Position numbers and translations under genes: made by a program. Of a stretch of DNA of 64,000 nucleotides, positions 25,385-38,050 are shown piece after piece; positions within the stretch are counted from its first letter, which is position 1; each line of letters starts with the position of its first letter. A model generated the notes under the pieces. That model worked only from the letters and a program-made list of their open reading frames with translations, did not search any database and was not told the origin of the DNA. Source of the stretch: Carnegiea gigantea (Eukaryota; Streptophyta; Magnoliopsida; Caryophyllales; Cactaceae); the NCBI GenBank assembly GCA_029747015.1, contig JAKOGI010001341.1:12501-76500 (forward strand). Direction: 5' to 3'.

Positions 25385-26269
25385 TCACTCAATATCGATA
25401 AGACTAGTCATCCATAATAAGATTCTATATGCTTTATCTCTAACTATGTATCTATCTCTGCTATTGCTGATAAATGTTTTTTCAATCCAACATCGAAAAT
25501 ATAATAAAAAACATCTTGTAAGATGATATCTTCCACTTTCGCGCAATTCACTGTGATAATCAAAAGTGGTATTTTCACAATGCATTAATATCATTCATCA
25601 TTCTATCATTGTACATTTGATGATAAATGTTATAAAAACCAGTTGGTGTTGTTAAGGGGAGATCTCTAACTATTCCTTGTCATTCTAGAAACCATTCCTG
25701 TTATTGATCATCTAGTTCATTCAGATAAACTAGCTAAACAACATAATGAGTTGGTTTGGCCTTTTCTTTTTCATACCCACTCATTGTGAAATGTACCTTA
25801 ATATGCAAGTTTTTGAATTGAGGCTCTCTTGTTAGTCTTTTAGGAGATGTGCAATCATGTTAATTCTTTTAAACGTGCACTTTTGAAACTTAGTGAACAT
25901 CCAAAAAGATAGACGCCTTGGACCAGGGATTTCCATGAAATAGCTGCCATCCCATATCACTAAGCTTTCACGATGGAATCATTTCTAGGATTTTATTTGC
26001 TAGAAATCTAACTCAACCAACTCAAGATCGATCAGGGAAGAAGTCCATAGTACTCCATGATTCCTAAATATCATAAGAATAATAGTTGTAACAGTGCATG
26101 TAGGATGCATACTAGTCATTGAACTATTTTTCTTGAATATATGCACGTATTTTTTCTTGAAAATCTTATATACACTTCAAGTAATATACTTATAACTCTA
26201 ACATGCTGAATCTCTATACTATTAGATAGGCCAAAGGCAGCAACTTGAATGCACAATCTACTTTTTGCA

Positions 26270-28130
26270 TGAAATTCTAAAATATCCTTAGAAACTCTAT
26301 TAGAAAGAGCGACCCCTTCTAGTAATAATAACGTTTCATTTTGGATTTCCCCCTTTCTTGGTCTGACTTCTGCTGTAATGATCACATTATCCCTATGAGT
26401 ATTCAATAGAGAAGGAAAACTAGTTAAGCCATAATTGTTAATGTAAGAGTCTCCCTTACACTTCTATACTAATAATTTTTTTTCACAAACCCAAGTCTTC
26501 ATTTCTAATAAGTTTGAATAGGAAAAAGATCTAAGGGCTAAGAAAATTAAGAAATTTTCAATTCCCCATATCGCTGTAAGAATTTCTTTCTCCATCGTAG
26601 GATATTTGCATTATTTTTTATCAAAACCTCCCTTGTAGTATTTGTAGAGTTTGTGCCTTTATTTGAATTCGAGTATTGCACTACGGTGCTCATTGTTGAC
26701 ATCTGTTTTAAGAATTAAATCATCTTCTTTATTAAGCAAGTTAAGAATAAGAAGATTTTTGCACATTTATTTGAAATTTTGGAAATCTTTAAATCATTAG
26801 GGGTCTACATCCAGCTTACTTCTTTCTTTAGTTTTTGTTGTAATGGTTTCTAAATTTAGCTAAATCTTTAATGAAATTTGAAGTATAGGTATGACAACCT
26901 AGAAATCTTTCTAGTTGTTTCCATATCTTCAATCTTTTAAGCAAACCCCTAAAATATGCTTTATAGAGTGATTTATGCTTGTATCTCTAGACTATAAACT
27001 CTATTTCTTGTTCAGTACAAATGCACTTGTTCCCCACTCCTAAAGATAATACCATGATTAATGCATTTTGGGTAATGGCTAGAACATCATCTTTGTGTTA
27101 TTCTATGGTTGTTAAAAGATACTGATATCATCGATATAAAATAAACAACAATGACTAAGATCTTAAAGATGCTATCCATCCTTACTTGGAAAATTTGAGA
27201 AGCATAAGACCAAATAACATCACTATCCACTCATAACGTACTTGGGTGGGCATTAGAAGTAGTTAAACTAATGCTTTCTTCAAATTTTTTTATTTGGTGC
27301 TATTCGCTTTTGTAGTCCATGTTTTAGAAATGAGATACTCAAATTATATATTAAAAAGTGCCATCTTGTTAGAAATATAATAGCCGTTAAAAGATAGTGT
27401 TATCATTAAGGTTTCTTTTAATTGATTATGATTGTAACTTTTCCTCTTTTTTCTTCAACTTGATTTTTCACCATGAATGTAGGATTGTGTAAGAACTCTT
27501 ATTATTTTTGATTAATCCTTTATCCAAAAGCTCTTTGATATGTTTATCAAATTCTATGATATCTGGGTATATATCACTTGTTTAACTCAGAGAATAACGT
27601 TGAGATTTAACAAAGCAATTTTGCAAATGTTTTACCTTTATCCCAAAATTTTAGAGTATTATCAGAGGAGAGTTCTTTACATAATTCTTTCTGTTGTTAA
27701 ACAATCTGTACTTTAATAGATAACTCAAATGGTGAGATTGTTATTGCTATTTCATATTGTGCTGAGATTACCTTCTCACCACACTTGAGGCAAGTAAACT
27801 CAATCTTTTGATGAGTGTATGTCTTATTTAATTCATCAGCGGGAATAGAGTGACCATTTGGAATAAATATGATTTGGCTTATAATCTGTGTGCATAGAAA
27901 ATATAGGATTTGGAGATTATTTCCAACAATTATATCATGAGATCATTGGCCAGTAGCCAAAGATGTGCACAATGCATTAGACTCCTCCTGCCTCAGTGGA
28001 TAAACCTTCAATGACTTCACTGTGGCTCATTATACTATTATCAACTATTTTCTCTTGTAAAGATGCTTTGCTTTTGTGAATTCATATTTTTTCCTAAAAT
28101 AATCAGAACAACCACTATCTAGGTAGACAC
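26270..28130 (-). pseudogene. Protease-RT-RNase H remnant of copy A
   Basis: The aspartic protease signature Leu-Asp-Ser-Gly is still readable at 28111-28122. The reverse transcriptase fingers block lies near 27380-27480 with a stop and a frame change. The catalytic YIDDI is readable at 27124-27138. RNase H sequence extends to about 26290. Several stops separate these motifs, so no enzyme is made. Confidence 0.65.
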
Positions 28131-28719
28131 ATAATTCATATTTATTATATCCCTCTAAATATATGCATATTGAGATATAGATGCCACTAGGATTAGTACA
28201 TAGCATGACTTCATAACATATCTCATAGTCATATTTTTAACTAATTCATCCTTTCAAATCACCTCAGTAATGGTTCTCATCTATACTAGTTGATCTTTCT
28301 ATCTAAACTCATACTTTGATCTACACTATATTTTGTAGGTTTAAAACTCATTCTACTCATTCCTTTGGTCATATTAATTATATTATTTTGTTTAGCTTTT
28401 TCTTTAGTTGATGATGACTATCCTTCTTTCCATTCAGAAGCTTATACTTCTTAATAATTGGGGATTAATGGTAATTTTTTCATTCCTTTTGATTTTTATT
28501 GCATTTTTTTATTAATTTTTGTCGGATTGGCAAAGCTACTTATCTGAGACTTATCAATTTTTATGCCTTGTGGATTGAATTTTCTCTTTTGAATTTTTTT
28601 GCATTGGAGTTGGACTTTTAAATTTTTCTGCTTTTATCCTCATTTTCTTAGTATTTGGATTTATAGTATTATCTAATTTGTAAATAATTTTTCAAAATGC
28701 CCCTAATGGGTAGCCTCCT

Positions 28720-28995
28720 ATCTTGATATCCATTATAATTGTTTTTATTTAAAGGGACATAAAGTTCTTGACAAATTAATCTTTTAGGCTTACACAATAT
28801 TTAGGTTAACAATTGAATCCTAGTGAAATATAACGCAAACTGGTCTTGATCCTTATGATAATTAGATTATTAAATTTGCTGTGCTTCATATCATAAAGCA
28901 AAGCATAAAGATCGATATCTTTGCCATAATACTGTAATAGCGTAATTTGAACTTGGACACTTCTAACATAGATATTCCTATAGTTTTTATCCATG
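28720..28995 (-). pseudogene. Movement-protein (30K-type) remnant of copy A
   Basis: The open frame 28806-28994 carries the pattern QYYGKDIDLYALLYDMKH followed by a hydrophobic stretch. This resembles the central Asp-containing part of 30K movement proteins, which enlarge plasmodesmata. The same block occurs in copy B at about 35270-35480. The frame breaks on both sides. The family call is from pattern memory. Confidence 0.5.
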
Positions 28996-29399
28996 TTATC
29001 GTTAAGATTATTTGTCTAATTGATGAGTTACTTCTTCCACTTCAAATTCAAATTCTTTTATCTCTAAGTTCCATCATTTCGCATACATATTTATTTTTTA
29101 ACAAAAATATGGTTTTCATAGATTGCATCACTTTGTATTATAGGAAGGACCCAGTCTCCTTTGCCTCTTCATTTTTATTATCTACATAAACTCTTCGCCC
29201 TGAAGGTCCTTGAAACTAGTCGAGGTACTTTCTCTCATATGACTAGTTTCTTCATTGTCACTGTCTTTATATTTATCTTCTATTACTATCTCAATAATTT
29301 CCTTCTTGTTTTTGAGAGCAAGGTCTAAGGCTTCTTTTCTGCTAAGTTCAAAATATTCTAAACTATCTAAAGCTCTAATAATCAATTTTCCCCTATTTC

Positions 29400-30300
29400 T
29401 GCCTTCATTTGCATAATATTGCACTTCTTTGCACTTCCAACACTGATAACTATTGTTTCCTGTAGGATAATAGATAACTTTTCTGAAAAATCTTCGCTTT
29501 AAGGCTTGCTTTGTTATTATATTTTCTCTTGTATTTTTCTATCCTTTGCTTAGTAAAGCCTTTTTTCTTATAAGTTTTTTTTTCTCTTTTCAAATTCATT
29601 TCCCCATTGTTGAGCAGCATCCCAATAGGCTAGAAACAGTTTCTTTATTTTTATTTTTAGATATTAAGGCATTGAACATTAACTATTTTCTTAAATAGGA
29701 TATTCTTACACCAACGGTATTAATGATGCTTTTTCAAGCTATGTAATGGATTTTTGATTGATTATGTAATTTATGGGATAACATTTGTCATAAAACATAC
29801 TATGGTTGGTTTAATTATTTCTAATTTTACAATAATATTGAATGAATTTGGTAATGTAATTCCTAGAAACCTTATGTCCCATAGCCACACTATGCATTTC
29901 CCGTCTTAATTGCTCTCGAAAACCTTGGTCGATCCTTCTGCTTTCAAACTTTGTAAATATCCTAGGACATATAAAGTGTTTTGAAGTGCCAACCTATTTT
30001 TGCCTATTTGCTGTACTCTATATTAGTAGTCTCTTTATGCCATTCTCTAGCTTTTTATTTAGAATCAAGTGTAGCTCCAACAAATTCAGTTTCGATTTTC
30101 TTACATAATTTTTTAAACATAGAAGCTCGTGTTTCCATTATTGTACCACATTTTTGCCTTCTTCATCCAACGAATCATGCCAATATGCTATAATGCTAGA
30201 AAAGTTATGTTTGATATGATTTAGGAAATCCTACTAGTCCATGCAGTATTTAAATTTAGAACATTGTTCTTACCTCTCTTCTAATGTCTAGATATTTCTT
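29400..30300 (-). pseudogene. Coat-protein remnant of pararetrovirus copy A
   Basis: It aligns with 35674-36700. The zinc knuckle near 29400-29450 keeps the C-W-K-C part, but the conserved His reads Tyr and the last Cys reads Gly, so metal binding is lost. The acidic tail after the knuckle (open frame 29182-29424) parallels copy B closely. Confidence 0.6.
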
Positions 30301-31864
30301 CTCTATTATGAGCTCCATCGCTGTTTAAGGCGTGAGTCATTTACCTCATTGGGGTAAGGCTAATTTCTTCAAAAGATACAGTTTACTTTGTGATGATCTT
30401 ACAGGAAAAGTTGGTTGCTTTTCTAACTAGAATATATCTAGCTATCGTGGGTATTTCTTCCAGATGATTCACCGAACATTTCAGGTTTGTGATTACATTA
30501 TTAATTAAATTGGATTTGAACATCATCAATATTGAGTTCTTTACCAATTTCATTGATTTTGCTTTCAGCCACCAAATTTGTTTTCTTTAAGCTAGTTTTC
30601 TCCAGACATCTTCTAAAGAAATGACATCCAAATCTTTATGTTTACTTGAGTTCACTTGTTGATATATGTTTTTTTCTAACTAGACATTATTTGCCTTGTC
30701 ATTAACATCACTAAATGTTTCTTGCTCATCTATCATTGCGCCCATAATCTTGTTTAACTCGTCTAGATTTTGTGGCTTCGCTAATTTGCATTGCTTATAT
30801 CCTATCATCTTTTTCTTCTAGTTTTTCTTCTTTTCTTGACGATTTTTCAAAGGATTTTTCGACTTGCTCTTTTGATTTTATATCTTGCCGAGAAAATTGA
30901 TTTTTCTTTTTTGGGTTTTAAAAAGGATACTTATGCTAAAATGGAGTACTAATATCTAAATCAAACTTACCACTACTTCTAACTTCATTAAGTAATGAAA
31001 GATGGATTAATGGCAATTGTTTCTTCAACTTCTTAATTTATGTTAATTCTATTTTTCATTCTAAGACCATGTAAGTGACATAGTTTAATTGAAGTGTCAA
31101 TGAAGTTTATCTCTTTGGCGTGTGTAAGATATGTGAATAACTTGGTGCAGAACAAGTAGATGTCGATCCAAGCATATATGACTCTTTGGTGAACTTTTAG
31201 GCCCCTGACTTTTTGAAAATAACACTAGGGCACCTTATGTTTTCGTACAATAAATCCTTAGGACCTTTTCTTATTATTTTGGCTTGAAAATTTTAGAAAT
31301 TCTCATCTTTGGCCAAATGAGGTACTCTTAGTAATTTTGCCCTTTTTTGGGCTTTTTCAGGAAATATGTCTCTTTTAAACGATTTAACTTCATATAATGA
31401 CTTCAATGATACTAGTATCACAATTTACAACTTATATCATAAATATTATATTTTTTGTGGTTATAGGCCCACCAGACTTAGCAAAGTAATGAAGTTTGAT
31501 TAGAGTGTTTTGACCATTATCCGAATTTAGTCGACAATGGATCATGACGTTCCTCTACCTTCCAGTTTATAGAGATTGATAATGTCAACGACACCTCCCA
31601 TAAATTAGGCCGTAGTCACTAATTGAGTTTTATAATTTAAAGGATAGTGAGAATTTAATGAAGAAATTATAATATTTAAGATATAAGGTTCGATTGAATA
31701 GCCTTCCCTACTGGGAAACTTCTTTTACCAAAAGGTTAAAAGTGAAAATATTACACTAGAAAGATTGAAGAGGGATTAATGCTACTAAGATTATTAGAGA
31801 TGCTTGCTCATAGAGAAATAGAGATACCTGACTTCTCTTTTACTTCAGCATCCTCAAATGATTG

Positions 31865-31910
31865 TGTCCCTTCTCAGCCCTCAGCCTTTCCTTTTATAGA
31901 GGAGATAAAC
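31865..31910 (-). promoter_or_regulatory. Pararetrovirus promoter (TATA region) between the two copies
   Basis: On the minus strand CCTCTATAAAAGG (31890-31902) is a strong TATA context. It lies about 175 bp after the end of copy B and about 700 bp before the first coding remnants of copy A. That is where the promoter and long leader of a caulimovirid pregenomic RNA would sit in a head-to-tail array. Activity is not shown by the sequence. Confidence 0.5.
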
Positions 31911-33099
31911 TGCAAAGGATGTCTTAATGGTTGCTGTGCAAACATTAATATTTTCGTATGACTACAATTGCTTTCAGATGGCTATAGTAGGCTGTATTAT
32001 TTTACTAATCATGAATTGGCACTTAATAAGATAACACATAATGATGTAATAACTCTACAGAGCACTTAATGCTGATATGACTAGTCATCCATATTGAGAT
32101 TCTGCATGCCTTAATCTCTAATAATGTCTCTTAGTTCGTCATTATCCAGATAGTTATCAAAATCTTTATCAAGTTGAAGATGCTCAGGATCCCCTTTTTT
32201 TCAGGTAATTCATGAAGATACTTCTTTCCTTTTCCTGATAGGAATTTTCGATACTTCTTTCTTTTTCCTGATAGGAATTTTTGAGGTCCAACATCGAGGT
32301 GATGGTGAAAGATATCTTCTGAATTAGCTCCTTCTACTTTCATATATTTGGTAAACTCATTATGATAAACCAAAGTAGCGCTCCCGTAATGCATTAGAGT
32401 TTCTCCTCATTCAACTAATGCCCATATTTGATGATAAATATTATAAAAACCAATGGCTCTTGATAAAGCTAGATCACTAACTATTTCTTATCCTTCTGGA
32501 AGCCATTCTTGTCATTGATTGTTGGGATCTACTAGATTAATCAATTGAACAAGAAAATCGGCTGGTTTGGCCTTTCCATTTTCATACTCAATTACTGTAC
32601 AATGTACCTCAAAATACCGACATCTATTGTATGAAATGTTTTTTGTATCATCAGAAGATGTGAGAATTCAATGGAGCCTTATAAACATGCACTGTTTAAA
32701 CTTAGTTAATCTTGAGAAGAATAAGCACTTTGGATATAGAACTTACATGAGTTAAACTATAATTCCATATTCTCAGGCTTTCATGATGGGGTAATTTGGA
32801 GAGATTGAATTTGTTAAAAATCTAACACTATAAACTCTAGATCTATCAAGGAACAAAATTGCAGTAATCCACGACTCCCAATTATCATGGGAATAATTGT
32901 GGTAGTAGTCGATGCAGGCTGTACACTAGTCATTGAACTATTTTTCTTAAATGTAGGAACTTATTTTTCTTAGACATCATAAGCACACCTTTAGTAATTC
33001 ATTTGTAACTCTAAAAGGTTGAATCTCTATTCTATTAAATAGGCAGAAGACTACAACCTAAAGCATGATCTACTTTTTGTATAAAATTCCAAAATATCC

Positions 33100-34870
33100 A
33101 TAATAATTCTATTAGAAGCAAAAACTTGTTCTTGGACAGCTGCATTCTGCTTTATTAAAACTTCCACGGTAACATTTGCAAAGTTTTTCTCCTTCCTTGA
33201 CTTTTAATATTACACTCTAGTACTTGTTGCTGGTATCTGTCTCAAGAATTAAACTCATCTCCTTTATTAGGTAAATTAAGAATATGAAGATTTTTTCACG
33301 TCTTTTTGAAGTTTTGAACAATCTTTGAATCACTAGGGTTCTATGTCCAATTTGCTTCTTTCTTGAGTTTCCATCGCAATGGTTTTCTCAATTTAATTAG
33401 ATCTTTAACAAAATTTAAAGCATATGTAAGACATCCAAGAAACTTTTCTAATTGCTTCCTGTATTCAATCTTCTCAAGAAAATTTTCTATTTTTTTTAAA
33501 ACATGCTTTTACATAATGATTTGTCCATCTTTTATCTCTTGACCTAAAAATATGATTGCTTATCAAGCATAAATGCACTTGTTCTTGCCAAGAATAATAC
33601 ACGATCATTGCATCTTTAGGTGATAGCTAAGACATCATGTTTATGTTGTTCTATGGTCTTCCAAAATACAAGAATATCATTGATATAAACTAAACAACAT
33701 TAATTAAGATTGTTAAAGATGTGATCCATTCTTCTTCAAAATATTTGAGGTGCATTTTTAAGACCACATAGCATTACTCTCCATTCATAATGCCCTCAAG
33801 GGGCACTAAAAGTAGTCAAAGGAATGCTTTATTCATCCATTTTTATCTGCCATTATCTACTTTTATAATCCATTTTTGAGATCTAAGAGACTCCTTGAAT
33901 TCTATTGAAAAAAGAACTATTTTGTTAGGAATATAATAACCATCAAAGGCAGTATTATCATTAAGCTTTTTATAATTGAATACCATTCTAGTCTTTCCTC
34001 TTTCTTCTTCAGTATGATTTCTCGCTATCAAAGTAGGACCGATGTGAAATTTTGGTTTGACTCAGATAATAGTGTTGGGATTTAGCAAAGTAATCTTTAC
34101 AAATGTTTTATTTTTGTCCCAAAATTTAAGAGGATTATGAAAGTAAAGTTCTTTGCATAATTGCTGTTGTTGTTCAGCAATTTGCTGTTTAATAGATAAA
34201 CTCAAGTAGTGAGATTGTTAGTGCTATCTCATGATGTGTAGAGATTACCTCTCACCACTCTGCCTACGTATAAACTCAATCTTTTAATGATTGTATGCTT
34301 TATTTAACTTATCAATATGGACCGAGTGACCATTTATAGTGCATATGATTCGGTTTATGGCTTATATGCGTGAAGAATACAACATTTGAAAATTATTTCC
34401 AATAATCATCTAATGTGAGGGTTGATCAATAGCCCATAGAACTAGTATAATATATTGGACTCCTTCTATTTCTATGGATAACCCCTCTATGGCTTCATTG
34501 TGGCTCATTATGGTATTATTAGCTATCCTTGTAAAAAATTCTTTTCTTTTTCCATATAAATTCTAGAAATAGAGATCTTTTTTCAAAACAGATAAAACAA
34601 TAACTATTCGATATAAGCACATAATTCATATATATTATATCCTTCCAAACCTACATTTATCACGATATAGATGCTATTAGGATTAGTATTGATAACTTCA
34701 TAGCATATTTCTATAGTCATATTTTTGACTAATTTATCTACGTAGATTGGCTCGCAAGCTATCCTCATTTTGTGCCCAAGGACTTTTCTATCTAGACTCA
34801 TACTTCGATCTACAGTGTGTCTTGTAGATTCCAAACTCATTTTACGCATTTCACTAGTCATACTAATTGT
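33100..34870 (-). pseudogene. Protease-RT-RNase H remnant of copy B
   Basis: The protease region is in the open frame 34604-34861. Its catalytic site is destroyed: the Asp codon reads GAA and the next codon is TAG (34601-34617). The RT fingers block (open frame 33843-34031) is clear: MVFNYKKLNDNTAFDGYYIP. The catalytic motif reads YINDI (33673-33687), so one active-site Asp is lost. The RNase H end is deleted. Confidence 0.7.
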
Positions 34871-34929
34871 ATTATCTTCTTTAAGCTCTACTTTAATTAG
34901 TGAATATCCTTGTCACCATTCTGATCTTG

Positions 34930-35490
34930 CACTCATTCTTCTTAACAATTGGGGTTTTAAGGTAATTTTACCATTTCATCAATTTTTATAACATTTTTCT
35001 TATTGATTTTTGTACGATTTGCAAAGTTAGATATCCATGACCTATCAATCTTATCTCCTACGGATTGGAATTTATCCTTTGAATGTTTTGCATTAAAGTA
35101 GGACTTTCAAGTTTTTCTGCCTCTATCATTATTATCTTAGTTTTTGGGGCTGTAATATTATCTACTTTGTAGTATATTTTCCAAAGTGTCTTTATTAGAT
35201 AGCCTCCTCTTTTCATATCCATCCCAACAATTTTTATCTAAGGGATATGAAGTTTTTGACAACTTCATCTTTTAGGCTCACATAATATCATGGTGGGAAA
35301 TTAAATCCTACTGACACATTACACAAATTGATCTTGATCCCTATGATAATTTGATTATTAAACTTAGGATGTCTAATATTATAGAGCAAAGCATAAAGGC
35401 CAATATCTTTGCCATAATACTATAATGGTATAATTCAACTTGGGCACTCCTGACAGGGATATACCTATACTTTTTATCTTTGTTATGCTT
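34930..35490 (-). pseudogene. Movement-protein (30K-type) remnant of copy B
   Basis: Minus-strand translation near 35270-35480 gives the LQYYGKDIGLYALLY block and the following conserved hydrophobic segment seen in copy A. It lies between the coat and protease domains. Frame shifts and stops break it. Confidence 0.5.
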
Positions 35491-35673
35491 AAGGATGTTT
35501 TTTCAATTAATAAAATTATCTTCTCCCACATCATATTAATAGTCTTGTATCTGTAAATCTCCTTTCATCATTTTACTTGCATACTTACTCTTTAATGTAA
35601 AGATGGATTTTGTTAATAGATCATGTTTTTCTAAATTATAGGAAGGACCTAATCTCCTTTGACATATTCATTT

Positions 35674-36700
35674 TCAATTATCCACCATAAATTTTTCTCC
35701 TTGGAGATGACCAAGACTAATTGAGCTACTTTCCATCATGTGACTGATTTCTTCATCATCACTTTTTTCATATTCATCCTCCAGTATAATTTCAACAATT
35801 CCCTTGTTGTTTTTCAGGACTAGGTCTAGCGTTTCTTCCTTACTAAGCTCAAAATAATTTAGACTACTCAAAGTCTTAATAAGCTTGTTATTCTTCCTAT
35901 TTTTGCATTCGTTTGCATAATGTCGTACTTCTCTGCATATCCAACACTTACAACTTTTTTCTCTACAGGACAATAAGCAGCCTTTCTAAAAGATCGTTTG
36001 TCTTTTTGGGCTTGATATGCTATAGTACTTTCATTTATATTTCACTCCCTTTTGCTTGTTAAACCTCCATTTGTTATAAAATTTTCTTTTTCTTTTCTTC
36101 TCAAGTTCATTTTCCCATTGATTAGGATTATCCAAATAGGATAGATTTTGTTTCTTCATTTTCTTTTACTTCTGGAGATCAAGACATTCTTTTGCTTTTG
36201 GAGATTAAGATATTGATCAGTGACCCATTTTCTTAAATAATAGATTCTTATACCATTGGTATTAATGACATCTGCTTTTTTAAGCCATGCAATGTATTTT
36301 GCGTTAATTATAAAATTGATCGGATATGATAATTTGTCATAAAGCATACTGAGATTGATTTCACTATGTCCAATTTTGTAATAATATTAGCTAAATTTGA
36401 CAATATAATTTTTTAGATATCTTATATTCCATAACTCTATGTTATCAATCTTTCTTTACCATTCTCTAGCTTTTTCTTCGGAATCAAGCTTAGCTCTGAT
36501 AAATTTAGTTTCAATTTCAGCACATAATTTTTTGAACATAGCAGCTGGTGTTTCCATCATTCTTAATACATTTTTACCTTCCTAATCTAATGAGCCATAT
36601 TAGTCAGATACAGTGCTGGAAAAACTATATTTGATATAATTTAGGAAATTTTCAGCTGTCCACGTGTATTCAAGTTTGAGAGACTACTCATACCCCTTTC
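35674..36700 (-). pseudogene. Coat-protein remnant of copy B with zinc knuckle
   Basis: The conserved block MLYDKLSYPIN ... YIAWLKK ... GIRIYYLRKW (open frame 36156-36347) is typical of caulimovirid capsid proteins. The knuckle CKCWICREVRHYANEC (start of open frame 35674-35973) keeps all CCHC residues, followed by an acidic tail. Frame breaks separate the two parts, so no capsid protein can be made. Confidence 0.7.
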
Positions 36701-37619
36701 TAATGTTCAAATATTTCTTCTTTATTGCGAGCTTCATCGATATTTAAGATGTAACCTGTTTGGCTAATGGAGGCAATGCTAATTGCTTCAAAGGATATGG
36801 CTTTCCTCGGGATGAACCCAAAGGAAAAGGTGGCTGTACGCTGTACTAAAGTGCATCTAGGTATCATAAAATAGGTATTTCATCTAGAAGATTTGCCAAA
36901 TTCTTCAAGTTTAGGAATAACATTCTTAACTAGACTAGATTCGATTTCATTTCTGCTGAGTTCTTCTCCAATCTCATTGATTTCACCATCAACTATCAAT
37001 TTTTTATTTTTTAATTAAATGTTCTCTTAATTTCCTTTAAAGGAACGACATTTAGATCTTTTAGTTTAATTAAGTTCATTTTTTGATATATTTCTTGTTC
37101 TAATTGGATATTATTTGTCTCTTCATTATCATCAGTTAGGACTTCTTGGTTGTCTACTATTATGCTCATAATCTTGTTTAATTCTCTTAGATCTTGTTTT
37201 CTATCAAACATATTTTGTAACCCGCCTAGATCATACTACTTATACTCCATCCTCTTCTTACTTTTATGTCTTTTCCGAAGATTTTTTAGTTGATTTTTCT
37301 CCTACTTCTTTTTCGATTTTTATGTCTTGTAAAGGAAATGAATTTTTGTGTTTGACATTTTGGAAAGGATATTTATGCCGAAATGGAATATTAATACTTA
37401 AATCAGATTTCCCACTATGTCGGATTTTGTTGATCAAAGAAAGACGAACTACAGAGAACTACTTCTTTATCTTCTTAACTTCAGTCTTAATTTTTTCTAA
37501 TTCTATCTTTAATTCTAAAATGATATCAGTAATATAGTTTAATTTCGGTGCCATTGAAGTGGTTCCTTCTGGTGAGTGCACAATATGTGAATAATTAAGA
37601 GTAGGACAATTAGACGGTA

Positions 37620-38050
37620 GATTCAAGCATTAAATATAGTTAAATAGCTTAATTAACTATTAATTAACATAATTATCTTAATTATTTTTGATCATGTGGC
37701 TCTAATACCATATTAAAGAGGGCTTCGGCATCGTACTTACAAACATACAATCACATGTGCAAAATTAAAATAGTAGAATTGGACCTGAAAATAGTTTGCA
37801 TAAATTTTGAGGGTCATTTCTGTTAGTTACCTCATTATTTAAGGTAGCTTACACTTATTTTTAAAAATTGAAGGCCCTTAAAATAGTTTACATAAAACTT
37901 AAGATACCTTTATGTGATTTTTCCCTGATCCAATCATTAAACACAAGTAATTAACTTAATTTTTTTGATCACATGATCTAATAGCAGTGTATGGGGGCTT
38001 CGAGTAATATTTACGAAAAGAAGATCACATCCACAAAATTAAACTTTTTA
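37620..38050 (-). repeat. Duplicated viral start region (PBS block twice)
   Basis: The block 37620-37770, which contains the primer site, recurs in degraded form at about 37925-38050: CATTAAA, then the AT-rich stretch, GATCA...TCTAATA, GGGCTTCG, and CA...AAAATTAAA. About 150 bp of other sequence separates them. It could be terminal redundancy of the integrant or the start of a further truncated unit. Confidence 0.5.
37697..37710 (-). other. Pararetrovirus primer-binding site (initiator tRNA-Met), copy B
   Basis: The minus strand reads TGGTATTAGAGCCA, one mismatch from the caulimovirid tRNA-Met primer site. It lies about 60-90 bp upstream of the first coding remnants, as expected for the origin of minus-strand synthesis. 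Confidence 0.65.

Larger units (their letters stand above)
25385..31180 (-). pseudogene. Pararetrovirus copy A (downstream unit)
   Basis: It is homologous to 32075-37640 throughout. The 3' border lies near 25385, where the sequence shared with copy B (GACTAGTCATCCAT on the plus strand) ends. The 5' border lies near 31180, where similarity to the start of copy B stops, so the primer-binding site is missing. Stops and frameshifts occur in every domain. The RNase H region is more complete here than in copy B. Open pieces such as 26116-26406 and 29182-29424 (minus) are fragments, not genes. Confidence 0.7.
32075..37640 (-). pseudogene. Pararetrovirus copy B (upstream unit)
   Basis: This copy keeps the start of the viral coding region. 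A coiled-coil piece (about 37455-37545) and an acidic fragment (open frame 37011-37211) precede the coat domain. Compared with copy A it lacks about 285 bp in RNase H (33100-33227 against 26288-26700). Its 3' end near 32075 leads into the inter-copy promoter region. The 3' open piece 32131-32394 contains a short internal duplication of a Lys-rich motif and has no recognised function. Confidence 0.7.
25385..38050 (-). mobile_element. Tandem endogenous pararetrovirus, cavemo/solendovirus-like, two broken copies
   Basis: Two homologous units of about 6.5 kb lie head to tail on the minus strand (offset about 6455-6690 bp). Reading down the minus strand, each shows a coiled-coil N-terminal piece, a coat-protein block with zinc knuckle, a 30K-type movement-protein block, then aspartic protease, reverse transcriptase and RNase H. 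Coat before movement protein is the order known for Cavemovirus and Solendovirus, unlike badnaviruses. A promoter lies between the units and a tRNA-Met primer site sits at the start of the upstream unit. All reading frames are fragmented, so neither copy can encode its proteins. Identity between copies looks like roughly three quarters. Confidence 0.75.
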